Source of the DNA: Micromonospora arborensis
GTDB taxonomy: Bacteria > Actinomycetota > Actinomycetes > Mycobacteriales > Micromonosporaceae
Assembly (NCBI RefSeq): GCF_003205615.1
Contig: NZ_PYBV01000005.1
Span: 117,452-181,451, forward strand
Length of the DNA stretch: 64,000 nt
Reading direction: 5' to 3'
Made by a program: the position numbers and the translations under genes. A model generated the notes under the pieces. It was not told where the DNA came from. It did not search any database and was given only the letters and a program-made list of their open reading frames with translations. Below are positions 51,792 through 60,730 of this stretch, in pieces. Each line of letters starts with the position of its first letter. The first letter of the stretch is position 1.

Positions 51792-51813
51792 GGGTCAGAC
51801 AGGTCCGGTGTGG

Positions 51814-53934
51814 TCAGTGCGTGAGGACCAACTGTCCGAGTTCCTGGGTGCATCGGGTGAGCGCGACGTAGAGGCCGTTCCAGCCGCGCGGTTCGGCGGC
51901 GATGCCCTGGGCGTCGATGAGCAGCGTCGCGTCCCACTCCAGTCCCTTGGACTGAGTCGCGGTGAGCACCGGTACATCGTCCAGCACGGGTAGGAGTTCG
52001 GCGATGCGGTCGGCGGGGGCGATGACGCCGACCATGCCGCCTTGCCACCGTTGCCGCAGTTGTCGTAGGGCTCGGGCGGCGGTGTCGGCAAGCTCGGCGG
52101 GCGTGACCGTGAGCGTCCACGGGGCGATGCCGGCGGAGCGTACCGCCCGTGGCGGCGCGTTGTGGCTGCCAGCGTTTCTCAAGACCGGCTCGGTGAGGTC
52201 CATGACCTCACGCGGGGTCCGGTAGCAGATGGTCAGCTCCGCGGCGGTCCAGCGGTCTCCGAAAACAGCCTGCACCGCCTGTCCCCACGTGGTGTGCCGG
52301 TGCGCTGCCTCGGCCTGGTCGATGTCACCGACGGCGGTGATGGAGCGACTGGGACAGCGCCGCAGGACCATCTGCCACTGCATCTCGGACAGCTCCTGCG
52401 CCTCGTCGACGACGATGTGGCCGTACACCCACCCGCGTTGCCGGCGAGCGTGGTCGGCGACGAACTCGCCCTGTGGTTGCGGGGCTTCGCCCTCGCCCAG
52501 CAGGTCGGCGAGGGCGTCGAGCAGGGGGATGTCACTCGATGCCCACGGGGCGGGCTCGGCCGAGACGGCGGTGATCTCCTCCGGGGAGAGCCGCGGGGCG
52601 AACCGGGCCAGCAGGGTGCGGTCGGCCAGGAACTCACGCAGCAGGGTTTCGGCATCGAGGGTGGGCCACCATGCCTCGATGAACCGGGCGATGGTGGCGT
52701 TCTCGGCGATGCGCGAACGAAGATCGGAGATCTCGTCCTCGGAGAACAGCCCGTCGACGTCACTGCCGGACGAGGCGCTGCCGAAGTGGTGGTCGTTCTG
52801 CATGCCCTTGTCGACGCGGGCGAGGATGTCCTCGAAGCCCTCCTCCATCTCGTCCATCAGCGCCCTGCGCTGCTCGACGACGGCTTCGGCAAGGAGGTGG
52901 TGCAGTTGCTCGGCGAACGCCGTACGGGCGTGCTGGTAGGGGCGTGCCTGCACCGCCGAGGCGAGCGCCTGGGTCACCGTTGCCGCGGGAATGACGTGGA
53001 ACTCGCCCTCCCAGCGCAGCTTCAGGTCACGGGGCCGGGGGAGCAGTGACGTGACGTAGTTTTCCAGCGCGGGTTGCCAGAGGGCGCGGCCCTTGATCTC
53101 GGCGACGAACCGGCTCTCGTCGCGGCCCACCCGAACATTGGCCAGCAGAGTGTCACAGGTTGCCGAGACGACGGCGGTCTCACCGAGCGCGGGCAGCACC
53201 TGGGCGATGTACTCAAGGAACCGTGGCGAGGGGCCGAGGACCAGGACTGCCTGGTCGGCCATCGTTCGGTGGGTGAACAGCAGGTAGGCGACGCGGTGCA
53301 GCGCGACCACGGTCTTGCCGGTGCCGGGACCACCCTGGACGATCAGCGGGCCGGTCGCCTCGGCGCGAATGATGTCATCCTGTTCGCGTTGCAGGGTGGA
53401 GATCGCCGTCGACATGTGGCCGGTGCGCCGCTGGTCGAGGGCGGCCAGGAGGGCGCCCTCACCGACGAGTTCCGTCGTCATGGTCCCGTCCAGCGGCTCG
53501 TCGTCCACACCGACGACGGTCGATCCCGTCGTGCGGATGTGCCGGCGCCGTGCCTGACCCTGCGGGTCGACAGCCGTCGCGGTGTAGAACGGCCGGGCCG
53601 CGGGAGCGCGCCAGTCCACCAGCAGTGGCTCGTCGTCCTCGCCGTCGTCGCGGAGACCGACACGGCCCACGTGTCGCACGGTGCCGTCGAGGCCGTCGAG
53701 GCGGCCGAAGACCAGCCCTTCGGATGCTCGCCGCAGCTCCTCGTACTGCTGGCGGATCATGCGTTGCCGGGCCTGTTCCACCGCGTCCAGCGCCTCGGCG
53801 GAAAGCTCGGCCCGCAGATGGTCGGCCAGTCTGTCCCGCCGGGCCGTGGCCACGTCGAGAAACTCCTGTTCCTCGGCGACCGCGGATCGACGCGGGTCAG
53901 CAGTGCCGTTGTCCAGAGCAGAATTGCGGCGCAT
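51814..53934 (-). CDS. HelD/HelR-like UvrD-type ATPase (RNA polymerase recycling factor)
   Basis: A 706-residue SF1 helicase-like ATPase. An N-terminal coiled coil (about 20-75) is followed by FGRLDG and LLVDWRAPAARPFYTAT, the hallmark of HelD proteins. Walker A is GGPGTGKT (201-208), and GHIVVDEAQELSEMQW is the DEAx motif. HelD/HelR remove RNA polymerase from DNA and nucleic acid; HelR confers rifamycin tolerance in Streptomyces and Mycobacterium. ATG at 53934 (MRRNSALD) has AAGGA 8 nt upstream; a longer frame exists but is not family-like. No 19-bp rifamycin-associated element is seen upstream. It is an individual gene. Confidence 0.85.
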   Translation of the reverse strand: MRRNSALDNGTADPRRSAVAEEQEFLDVATARRDRLADHLRAELSAEALDAVEQARQRMIRQQYEELRRASEGLVFGRLDGLDGTVRHVGRVGLRDDGEDDEPLLVDWRAPAARPFYTATAVDPQGQARRRHIRTTGSTVVGVDDEPLDGTMTTELVGEGALLAALDQRRTGHMSTAISTLQREQDDIIRAEATGPLIVQGGPGTGKTVVALHRVAYLLFTHRTMADQAVLVLGPSPRFLEYIAQVLPALGETAVVSATCDTLLANVRVGRDESRFVAEIKGRALWQPALENYVTSLLPRPRDLKLRWEGEFHVIPAATVTQALASAVQARPYQHARTAFAEQLHHLLAEAVVEQRRALMDEMEEGFEDILARVDKGMQNDHHFGSASSGSDVDGLFSEDEISDLRSRIAENATIARFIEAWWPTLDAETLLREFLADRTLLARFAPRLSPEEITAVSAEPAPWASSDIPLLDALADLLGEGEAPQPQGEFVADHARRQRGWVYGHIVVDEAQELSEMQWQMVLRRCPSRSITAVGDIDQAEAAHRHTTWGQAVQAVFGDRWTAAELTICYRTPREVMDLTEPVLRNAGSHNAPPRAVRSAGIAPWTLTVTPAELADTAARALRQLRQRWQGGMVGVIAPADRIAELLPVLDDVPVLTATQSKGLEWDATLLIDAQGIAAEPRGWNGLYVALTRCTQELGQLVLTH

Positions 53935-54173
53935 TCGCAAATCCTTGTATTCGTGCTTTCCCTCGGCCCGGACGAGCCGCAGTGTAATACGGCGGCAAGC
54001 ATAGAGTTGGTTCTCCTCGTCGGCCAGGAGTTCAGTCGGCAGAGATGCGAGTCTCAATACCCTTGCAGCTCTGGACAGATCGTGGCCTCACCCAATCGCG
54101 AATCCTTATCGACCGGGTGTTCCGGAGGCCGCGATTGTCCGCCGACGATCGAGCGGGCGGGGCACCTGGCGGT

Positions 54174-55514
54174 TCAGCGAGGCAACGGGGGCAGCGCCGG
54201 GCTGTCGAGCCAGTCGGCGAACAGGCCGTCCAGGGGCTCGCGGGCGAAGCGCTGGGCGTGCGACCGGAACTGCTCGGTCGTCACGGTCGCGTGCCGGTGC
54301 TCGGCAACCCAGGCCCGCAGGAGCGCGAAGAACGACTCGTCGCCGATCCTCTTCCGCACGGCGTGCACCGTGAGGGCGCCACGCTTGTAGACCAGCGGGT
54401 CGAACATCCGGTCGACGCCGGGATCCGCGACGATGACGTCCGCCGGGCGAGCCGCGACCCACGCGTACCAGTGCGCGGCCAGAGCATCCGCCGGCCCCTC
54501 GCCGCAGACGCCGGACCACAGCCACTCGGCGTACGTGGCGAAGCCCTCGTTGAGCCAGATGTGCCGCCAGTCCGCCACCGTGAGGCTGTTGCCGAACCAC
54601 TGGTGGGCCAACTCGTGCACGACAAGCCGCTCGTGCGTGCGCCGCCCGTCGACGTGGTTCCTCCCGAAGACGGCCATGCCCTGCGCCTCGACCGGATCGT
54701 CGAGTTCGTCGTCGGCGACCACCACGACGTACTCCCGGAACGGGTACGGCCCGAAGAGCCGCTGCAGCGCCGACATGATCTCGCCGTGCCGACCGAAGTC
54801 GTGGGCGACGTTCCGGCGCAGCGCGGGCGGGAGCGCGACACGCTGCACCACGCCACCAACGGCCAGGTCCACCACCTCGTAGCGTCCGATCTGGACACTC
54901 ATCAGGTACGGCGAGGTTGGCTCGCGCCGCTCGTACACCCAGGTCGTGCTGCCCGCGCCACGCCGCCGGAGAACGGGATCACCGGTCACCAGGACGGCGT
55001 ACGGGGAGGACGTCGTGACCGCCACCCGGAAGGTGGCCTTGGCGCCGGGCTGGTCGTCGCACGGGAACCACGACGGTGACCCGTTCGGCTGGCTGGCCAC
55101 GAGCACCCCGTCGGTCAACTCCTCCCAGCCGAGGTTGCCCCAACGGCCGGCGATGGGCACCGGCTTGCCCGCGTACCGGATATTCACCCGAAAGGTGTCC
55201 CCGACGCCGATCGGCCGCTCGGGCTTGATCTGCAGCTTGTCCGGCCGGTGGAGGTATTTCGCCGGGCGCCCGTCCACCCGGACGTCCTGGACGCGGAACT
55301 GGCCGAGGTCGAGAGTGAACCGCGACAGCGGCTGTCCGGCCACCGCGATGATGTCCGCCCGGCCGGCCAGCCGGTTCGACACGACCCGGTAGTCGAGGTC
55401 GAGGTCGTAGTGCAGCACCCGGTAGCCGCCGTTGCCGTGCTCCGGAAGGTACGAGTCGTCCGAGCGGTCGGCGCCGGGGGTGGCACCGCGCGACACCGAT
55501 TCCTTCGGAGTCAT
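54174..55514 (-). CDS. M1-family zinc metallopeptidase next to pls (candidate polylysine-degrading enzyme)
   Basis: A 446-residue gluzincin aminopeptidase. The N-terminal beta-domain (about 25-230) precedes the thermolysin-like catalytic domain with VEAQGMAVFG (GAMEN equivalent) and HELAHQWFGN, where His300 and His304 bind zinc and Glu301 is catalytic; Glu323 in LNEGF is the third ligand. It lacks the C-terminal HEAT-type domain of PepN, hence the short length. There is no signal peptide. It starts 64 nt after the pls stop on the same strand. Polylysine producers carry M1 peptidases (Pld) that trim the polymer and protect the cell, and M1 genes are common next to pls genes, so that role is likely here. 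Confidence 0.85.
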   Translation of the reverse strand: MTPKESVSRGATPGADRSDDSYLPEHGNGGYRVLHYDLDLDYRVVSNRLAGRADIIAVAGQPLSRFTLDLGQFRVQDVRVDGRPAKYLHRPDKLQIKPERPIGVGDTFRVNIRYAGKPVPIAGRWGNLGWEELTDGVLVASQPNGSPSWFPCDDQPGAKATFRVAVTTSSPYAVLVTGDPVLRRRGAGSTTWVYERREPTSPYLMSVQIGRYEVVDLAVGGVVQRVALPPALRRNVAHDFGRHGEIMSALQRLFGPYPFREYVVVVADDELDDPVEAQGMAVFGRNHVDGRRTHERLVVHELAHQWFGNSLTVADWRHIWLNEGFATYAEWLWSGVCGEGPADALAAHWYAWVAARPADVIVADPGVDRMFDPLVYKRGALTVHAVRKRIGDESFFALLRAWVAEHRHATVTTEQFRSHAQRFAREPLDGLFADWLDSPALPPLPR

Positions 55515-55578
55515 GCCGGGACGCCCCCGCCAGTGGCGCCGCGCGAACGCTCCGGCGTGTGCCGCTCGGTGTCGGTGA

Positions 55579-58500
55579 TCATGCCGGCCGCGAAGCCGAC
55601 GTCGGCCAGGTCGCGATCGGGTTGCCCAGCCACCGGCTGTCGCACGGGACGGCGTCGCCCCGGGTCACCAGCGAACCGGGCCCGACGGTGGTCCGCGCAC
55701 CGATGCTCGCGCCGGGCAGAACGATGCCGTGCGGCCCCAACGCTGCCCCCGCGCCGAACGTCACCTCGTCCATGCTCATTACCCGATCATGGAACAGGTG
55801 GGTCTGCACCACGCAACCGCGGTTCACCGTGGCGCCGTCACCGAGCCGCACCAGGTCGTACTCCGGCAGCCAGTACGTCTCCAGCCAGACGCCCCGGCCG
55901 ATCTTCGCGCCGAGCGTGCGCAGCCACGCCGTGAGCAGCGGGGTGCCGGTCGCGAAGCGGACCAGCCACGGCGCGGCGAGGACCTCGACGAACGTGTCGG
56001 CGAGCTCGTTGCGCCACACGAAGGAGGTCCACAGCGCGCGTTCGGTGGCCCGGAACCGCCCCACCAGCAGCCACTTGGCAGCCGTCGCGATGGCGGCGGC
56101 GACGAGCGCCGCACCCAGCAGCACGGGCCCGGAGACGAGCGCGGCCACGCCCCACCCGGCGGTCCGCGACACGGACGCGAGCACAGCCAGGACGCCGACC
56201 GCCACGGCGGCGGTGAACATTACCGGGACGATCCGGCACAGCTCTATCGCGGCCCGGGCCAGCTTCAGCCGGACCGGCGGGTCGAAGGTACGGCTGGTGT
56301 CCGCGGCCTCCACGGTGCGGCGCAACGGCATCGGCGGCGCCCCGAGCCACGACGAGTCCTTCTTCGCCTTGCGCGGCGCGGACGACAGCACGCCGACAAG
56401 CCCACGCTTGGGCACCGACCTGCCGGGTGCCGCCATCCCGGAGTTGCCGAGGAACGCCTGCTTGCCGATGCGGGCCGGAGCGACGCGCAGCCACCCGTGG
56501 CTCAGCTCGTACGTGGCGACCATGGTGTCGTCGGCGAGGAAGGCCCCGTCGTCGACAGTGGTCATCGTGGGCAGCGCGAGCACCGTCGACGCCTCCACCC
56601 CGCGCCCCACCCGGGCGCCCAGCAGCCGCAACCACACCGGCGTGAAGAGGCTGGCGTAGAGCGGGAACAGCCCGACCCGGGCCATTCCCATCAGCCGCTC
56701 GGTCGTCCAGACCTGCCACGCCACCCGCCCCTGCACCGGGTGGTACCCGGCGCGCAGACCGATGCTGAGTGCCCGGACCGCCCCGAGCACCAGCAGCGCG
56801 TAGCCCACGACGTAGGTGACGGTCGCCACCGCGACGGCGGCCAGCACCGCGCCGACCGTCGGTCGGACGACGAGCGTCCAGCCGAGCAGGGCCAGCGCCG
56901 GCAGTGCGGCGACGACCGGCAGCAGCCCCAGCAACTGGGCGGTCATTCCATACGCGACGGGCCAGAGGCGTGCCCGCGTCCGCGATCGCGGCGGACGCTG
57001 GCTGGGCCACCCGGCCGAATCCTTGGCAGCGGCGGGTGCGGCCGGTGACCCGGCCCACCGTTGGTTCGCCGGTACGGCGCCGGCCACCGTCGAGCCCGCG
57101 GCGATGCGCGCACCCTTGCCGATTCGAGCGCCCGGCATCAGGGTGCTGCGGGATCCGACCCGGGCGCCGGCACCGACGCGTACCTTGCCGATGTGGACGA
57201 CATCGCCGTCGACCCAGTGGCCGGCCAGGTCGACCTCCGGCTCGATCGCCGCGCCGCGGCCGAGCTTGAGCAGACCGGTGACCGGCGGCGCGGAGTGCAG
57301 GTCGACGTCGTCGCCGATCTGCGCGCCGAGCGCCCTGGCGTAGGTGATCATCCAGGATGCTCCGGCGACGCTGGTGGCGCCGGTCAGCTCGGCGAGCCGT
57401 TCGGCGGCCCACAGCCGCAGGTGCACGCTGCCCCCGCGCGGGTAGCTGCCGGGGCGTACCCGGCGCAGCAGCAGCCGCGCTCCTCCGGCGGCGAGGGCGA
57501 TGCGGCCGAGCGGGCTGAACAGCGCCGCCCAGCCCAGCGCCACCCACCACCAGGACACCGTCGGCGCCCAGGGCGCCGGAGCGAACAGGGCGAGGACGTT
57601 GCCGAGGGCGGCCAGGACGGTCAACCAGCGGAGGCCGACCAGCGCGAGCATCGGCACCATCAGCAGGGCCTGGATCAGCCCGGTGCGCCGCGGCGTCGGC
57701 CGGACCTCGCGGCGAACCTCCGCCGTGCTGTCCAGCGCGTCGAGTACGGCCGCGAGCTGCGACAGTCTCGGGTGAAGGTAGATGTCGGCCACCGAGACCC
57801 GCGGGTGCCGGCGTCGGATCCACGCCACCAGTTGCGCCGCGTTCAGGCTGCCGCCGCCATGGTGGAAGAAGTCCGCATCAGCCTCGGTGGGACGTACGCC
57901 CAGCACATCGGCCCAGCCACCGGCGAGCCACTCCTCGGTCGCGGTCAGCTCGCCCGCCGTGTCGTCGGCGTCGGCCAGCGGCCAGGGCAACGCGGCCCGG
58001 TCCACCTTGCCGGACGTCCGGGTGGGCAGCGCGTCCACCACGGCCAGCAGCGGAACGAGCGCGGCCGGTAGTTGCTCACGGATCCGCAGCGCCGCCGTCG
58101 CGGTGTCGAACGCGACGCCGTCGTGCGGGACCACGTACCCCACGAGCAGTTGGTTACCCGCAGCGGTCCGTTGCACCGCGGCGGCGGCACCGGCGACTCC
58201 CGGCAGAGCCTGCAGCGCGGCGTCGATCTCACCCAGCTCGATCCGGCGTCCGCCGAGCTTGACCTGCTCGTCGCCGCGACCGACGAACACGAGCCCCTCC
58301 GGGTCCGCCCGGACGATGTCCCCGCTGCGGTAGGCCCGTTGCCAGCCGAGCGCCGGCAGCATCGCGAACTTCTCGGCGTCCTTGCCCGGGTCCAGGTAGC
58401 GGGCGAGTCCCACCCCACCGATCACCAGCTCGCCAGTCTCGCCCATCTCGACGGGAACGCCGGAGCCGTCGACCACCGCGAGCTCCCAGCCGGCCAGCGG

Positions 58501-59496
58501 CAACCCGATGCGTACCGGGCCATCGCCGGTCATTCGCGCCGCGCAGGCGACCACGGTCGCCTCCGTCGGCCCGTAGGTGTTCCAGACCTCGCGGCCCTCG
58601 ACGGCCAGGCGCTGGGCGAGCTCCGGCGGGCAGGCCTCCCCGCCGAAGATCAGCAGCCGGACCTCCTCCAGTGCCTCGACCGGCCACAGCGCAGCGAGCG
58701 TCGGCACGGTCGACACCACGGAGATGCGCTGCTCGGCCAGCCACGGACCGAGGTCGACGCCGCTGCGGACGAGCGACCGCGCGGCCGGCACCAGACAGGC
58801 GCCGTGTCGCCACGCCAGCCACATCTCCTCGCAGGAGGCGTCGAATGCCACCGAGAGCCCGGCCAGGACCCGGTCCTGCGGGCCGATCGCCTCACTGGCC
58901 TCGTCGGCGAGGAACAACCGCGCCTCGGCGTCCACGAACGCCGCCGCCGCGCCGTGGCGGACCGCGACGCCCTTCGGGGTGCCCGTCGAGCCGGAGGTGA
59001 AGATGATCCAGGCGTCGTCGTCCGGGCCGGGCCGGCCGGTCCGGCTCCCAGGGGTACGCCGCAGCGACACCGTCAGCTGGTCACCGAGGACCGCGGCGAC
59101 GCCCGCCTCGGCGAAGACGAGTTCGGCGCGTTCCTCGGGATCGTCCGCGTCGACCGGAACGTAGGCCGCGCCCGCCGCGAGCACCCCGAGGATCGCCAGG
59201 TACAGCTCGGCCGTACCCGACGACATCCGTACGCCCACCCGGTCGCCGCGGCCGATCCCGTGTTGCGCGAGCGACACCCGTACGGCCTCGATCTCGTCGG
59301 CCAGTTCGCGGTACGTCAGGGCCGTGGCCCCGTCGTCGAGAGCATCGGCCGCCGTGTGTGCGCGTACGGTCTCGTCAAGAATGTCGACAAGCGTGCGGCG
59401 GGCCGGGGCCGAGGAGGAACGGTAGATCGCGGCGGCCGCCGGGGCGGTGACGAGTGGCGCAAGCGCGCCAGGCTGAGGATCAGTCGTCACGGTCAC
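55579..59496 (-). CDS. pls: Pls/PosA-type single-module NRPS making a cationic homopoly(amino acid), probably poly-lysine
   Basis: A 1,305-residue membrane NRPS; S. albulus Pls has about 1,319. Order: adenylation domain (about 35-505) with TSGSTGTPKG (167-176), YGPTE (308-312) and Lys497 in SGKVDR; carrier domain (about 515-585) with phosphopantetheine Ser550 in HHGGGSL; six membrane helices (about 606-638, 647-672, 852-877, 880-905, 1088-1108, 1112-1140); and three tandem hexapeptide-like domains (about 685-830, 915-1080, 1148-1296) that lengthen the chain. There is no condensation or thioesterase domain, as in Pls. The hand-aligned pocket is D219 A220 E223 S262 I283 G285 T307 V315 V316 K497, matching the remembered lysine code DAESIGSVCK at eight of ten. 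GTG 59496 is used, but the ribosome site is weak (AGGTGAAG 15 nt up). Ornithine or diaminobutyrate cannot be excluded. Confidence 0.88.
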   Translation of the reverse strand: MTVTTDPQPGALAPLVTAPAAAAIYRSSSAPARRTLVDILDETVRAHTAADALDDGATALTYRELADEIEAVRVSLAQHGIGRGDRVGVRMSSGTAELYLAILGVLAAGAAYVPVDADDPEERAELVFAEAGVAAVLGDQLTVSLRRTPGSRTGRPGPDDDAWIIFTSGSTGTPKGVAVRHGAAAAFVDAEARLFLADEASEAIGPQDRVLAGLSVAFDASCEEMWLAWRHGACLVPAARSLVRSGVDLGPWLAEQRISVVSTVPTLAALWPVEALEEVRLLIFGGEACPPELAQRLAVEGREVWNTYGPTEATVVACAARMTGDGPVRIGLPLAGWELAVVDGSGVPVEMGETGELVIGGVGLARYLDPGKDAEKFAMLPALGWQRAYRSGDIVRADPEGLVFVGRGDEQVKLGGRRIELGEIDAALQALPGVAGAAAAVQRTAAGNQLLVGYVVPHDGVAFDTATAALRIREQLPAALVPLLAVVDALPTRTSGKVDRAALPWPLADADDTAGELTATEEWLAGGWADVLGVRPTEADADFFHHGGGSLNAAQLVAWIRRRHPRVSVADIYLHPRLSQLAAVLDALDSTAEVRREVRPTPRRTGLIQALLMVPMLALVGLRWLTVLAALGNVLALFAPAPWAPTVSWWWVALGWAALFSPLGRIALAAGGARLLLRRVRPGSYPRGGSVHLRLWAAERLAELTGATSVAGASWMITYARALGAQIGDDVDLHSAPPVTGLLKLGRGAAIEPEVDLAGHWVDGDVVHIGKVRVGAGARVGSRSTLMPGARIGKGARIAAGSTVAGAVPANQRWAGSPAAPAAAKDSAGWPSQRPPRSRTRARLWPVAYGMTAQLLGLLPVVAALPALALLGWTLVVRPTVGAVLAAVAVATVTYVVGYALLVLGAVRALSIGLRAGYHPVQGRVAWQVWTTERLMGMARVGLFPLYASLFTPVWLRLLGARVGRGVEASTVLALPTMTTVDDGAFLADDTMVATYELSHGWLRVAPARIGKQAFLGNSGMAAPGRSVPKRGLVGVLSSAPRKAKKDSSWLGAPPMPLRRTVEAADTSRTFDPPVRLKLARAAIELCRIVPVMFTAAVAVGVLAVLASVSRTAGWGVAALVSGPVLLGAALVAAAIATAAKWLLVGRFRATERALWTSFVWRNELADTFVEVLAAPWLVRFATGTPLLTAWLRTLGAKIGRGVWLETYWLPEYDLVRLGDGATVNRGCVVQTHLFHDRVMSMDEVTFGAGAALGPHGIVLPGASIGARTTVGPGSLVTRGDAVPCDSRWLGNPIATWPTSASRPA

Positions 59497-59686
59497 CGGG
59501 CGTGCACCATCTTCACCTCGCGGGTCAGCGTCAACCAGGCGTGCGGCATGCGGACCCGCCCTGGGCAGCCCTCAACGCTACGTCGCACCATCGGCAAAAA
59601 GACGGCACCGCAGCGGATTCGTGTCCACCACCACAGCGAATCGCTCGGAATACAGGGCATTCGCGGCGTGCCACCCCGGGGTGTCG

Positions 59687-60730
59687 TCAGGGGAGCAGGC
59701 CCTGGCCGCGGTACCACGCCACCGCGCTGGCCAGGCCGTCCGGTAGGCGGTATGCGGGGGTGAAGTCGAGGTCCGCCCGTGCGCGGTCGGTGGCGCACGT
59801 CCACGCCAACTGCCGGATCTCGTGAGCGCGGTCCCGGTTCATCGTCAGTGCCGGCCCACGACGCACCGGGCTCAGGTCGCACAGCCAGCCGGTCGCGTGG
59901 ACGAGCGGGCCCGGCACCGGGACGAAGCGCGGGCGGGGGCGGCCGATCGCGGTGGCGAGCTCGCGGCAGAAGTCGCTCCAGCCGTACACCTGGCCGTCGC
60001 TGATGAGGTACACGCCTGCGTCCCCGCCGTCCGGTGGCAGCGTCTCGCCGCGGACGACGGCCGCGATCAGGGCGGCGCACAGGTCGTCCACGTGGACGAA
60101 GGAGTACTCGCGTTCCGGGCGGGTGGGACGCAGTTGGGTGCCCAGGCGGGCCATCGGCAGGAAGGACGGCAGGAAGTCGTGGTCGCCCGGGCCGTACACG
60201 ATGGTCGGGCGGAGAACCACCGTGGGAACACGAGCGGCGCGGGCGATCTCCTCGGCGGCGAGCTTGCTGCGGCCGTACTCCGAGACCGGCGCGACCGGCG
60301 TGGACTCGTCCCGTGGCCGGCCCGGGTCCGACGGCCCGGCGGCGGCCAGGGACGAGCACAGCACCAGCCGGGGGAGCGGGTCGGCGTCGGCGACGGCCGC
60401 GACCAGCCGGCCGGTGGAGTCGGTGTTTCCGCGCCGGAAGGCGCTCGGGCGGCGGGCCTTCACCTGGCCCGCCAGGTGCACCACGGTGTCGACGCCATCG
60501 ATGGCCGCGTGCACGCCCGCGCCGGTGTCCAGGTCGGCGACGGCGACGCGCAGCCCGGGGATGCCGGTCAGGAGCGTGCGGTCGGAGGTCGGTCGGACCA
60601 TCGCGACGAGGGTGCAGCCCAGGGCCGCCAGTCGCCGCACGAGCCGCACGCCGATGAAGCCGGTCGCCCCGGTGACCAGGATGGTGCGCGATTCGATGCC
60701 GGGCCAGCGGTGCCGCTCGGTGGTCGTCAT
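59687..60730 (-). CDS. NAD-dependent epimerase/dehydratase in the pls cluster
   Basis: A 347-residue extended SDR. GATGFIG (21-27) binds NAD(P), Ser126 or 127 in LCSSLAAAG, and Tyr152 with Lys156 in YGRSK form the catalytic triad. VVLRPTIVYGPGDHD and the C-terminal substrate domain follow. Members act on nucleotide sugars or on steroid/alcohol-type substrates. Its start overlaps the regulator stop by four bases and it ends 190 nt before pls. It could modify a starter, end group or polymer-related metabolite, but no such step is known for polylysine. Confidence 0.82.
   Translation of the reverse strand: MTTTERHRWPGIESRTILVTGATGFIGVRLVRRLAALGCTLVAMVRPTSDRTLLTGIPGLRVAVADLDTGAGVHAAIDGVDTVVHLAGQVKARRPSAFRRGNTDSTGRLVAAVADADPLPRLVLCSSLAAAGPSDPGRPRDESTPVAPVSEYGRSKLAAEEIARAARVPTVVLRPTIVYGPGDHDFLPSFLPMARLGTQLRPTRPEREYSFVHVDDLCAALIAAVVRGETLPPDGGDAGVYLISDGQVYGWSDFCRELATAIGRPRPRFVPVPGPLVHATGWLCDLSPVRRGPALTMNRDRAHEIRQLAWTCATDRARADLDFTPAYRLPDGLASAVAWYRGQGLLP

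Noticed and set aside
53935..54173. Rifamycin-associated element upstream of the HelD-like gene
   Set aside because: Searched by eye for the 19-bp inverted repeat and found none.
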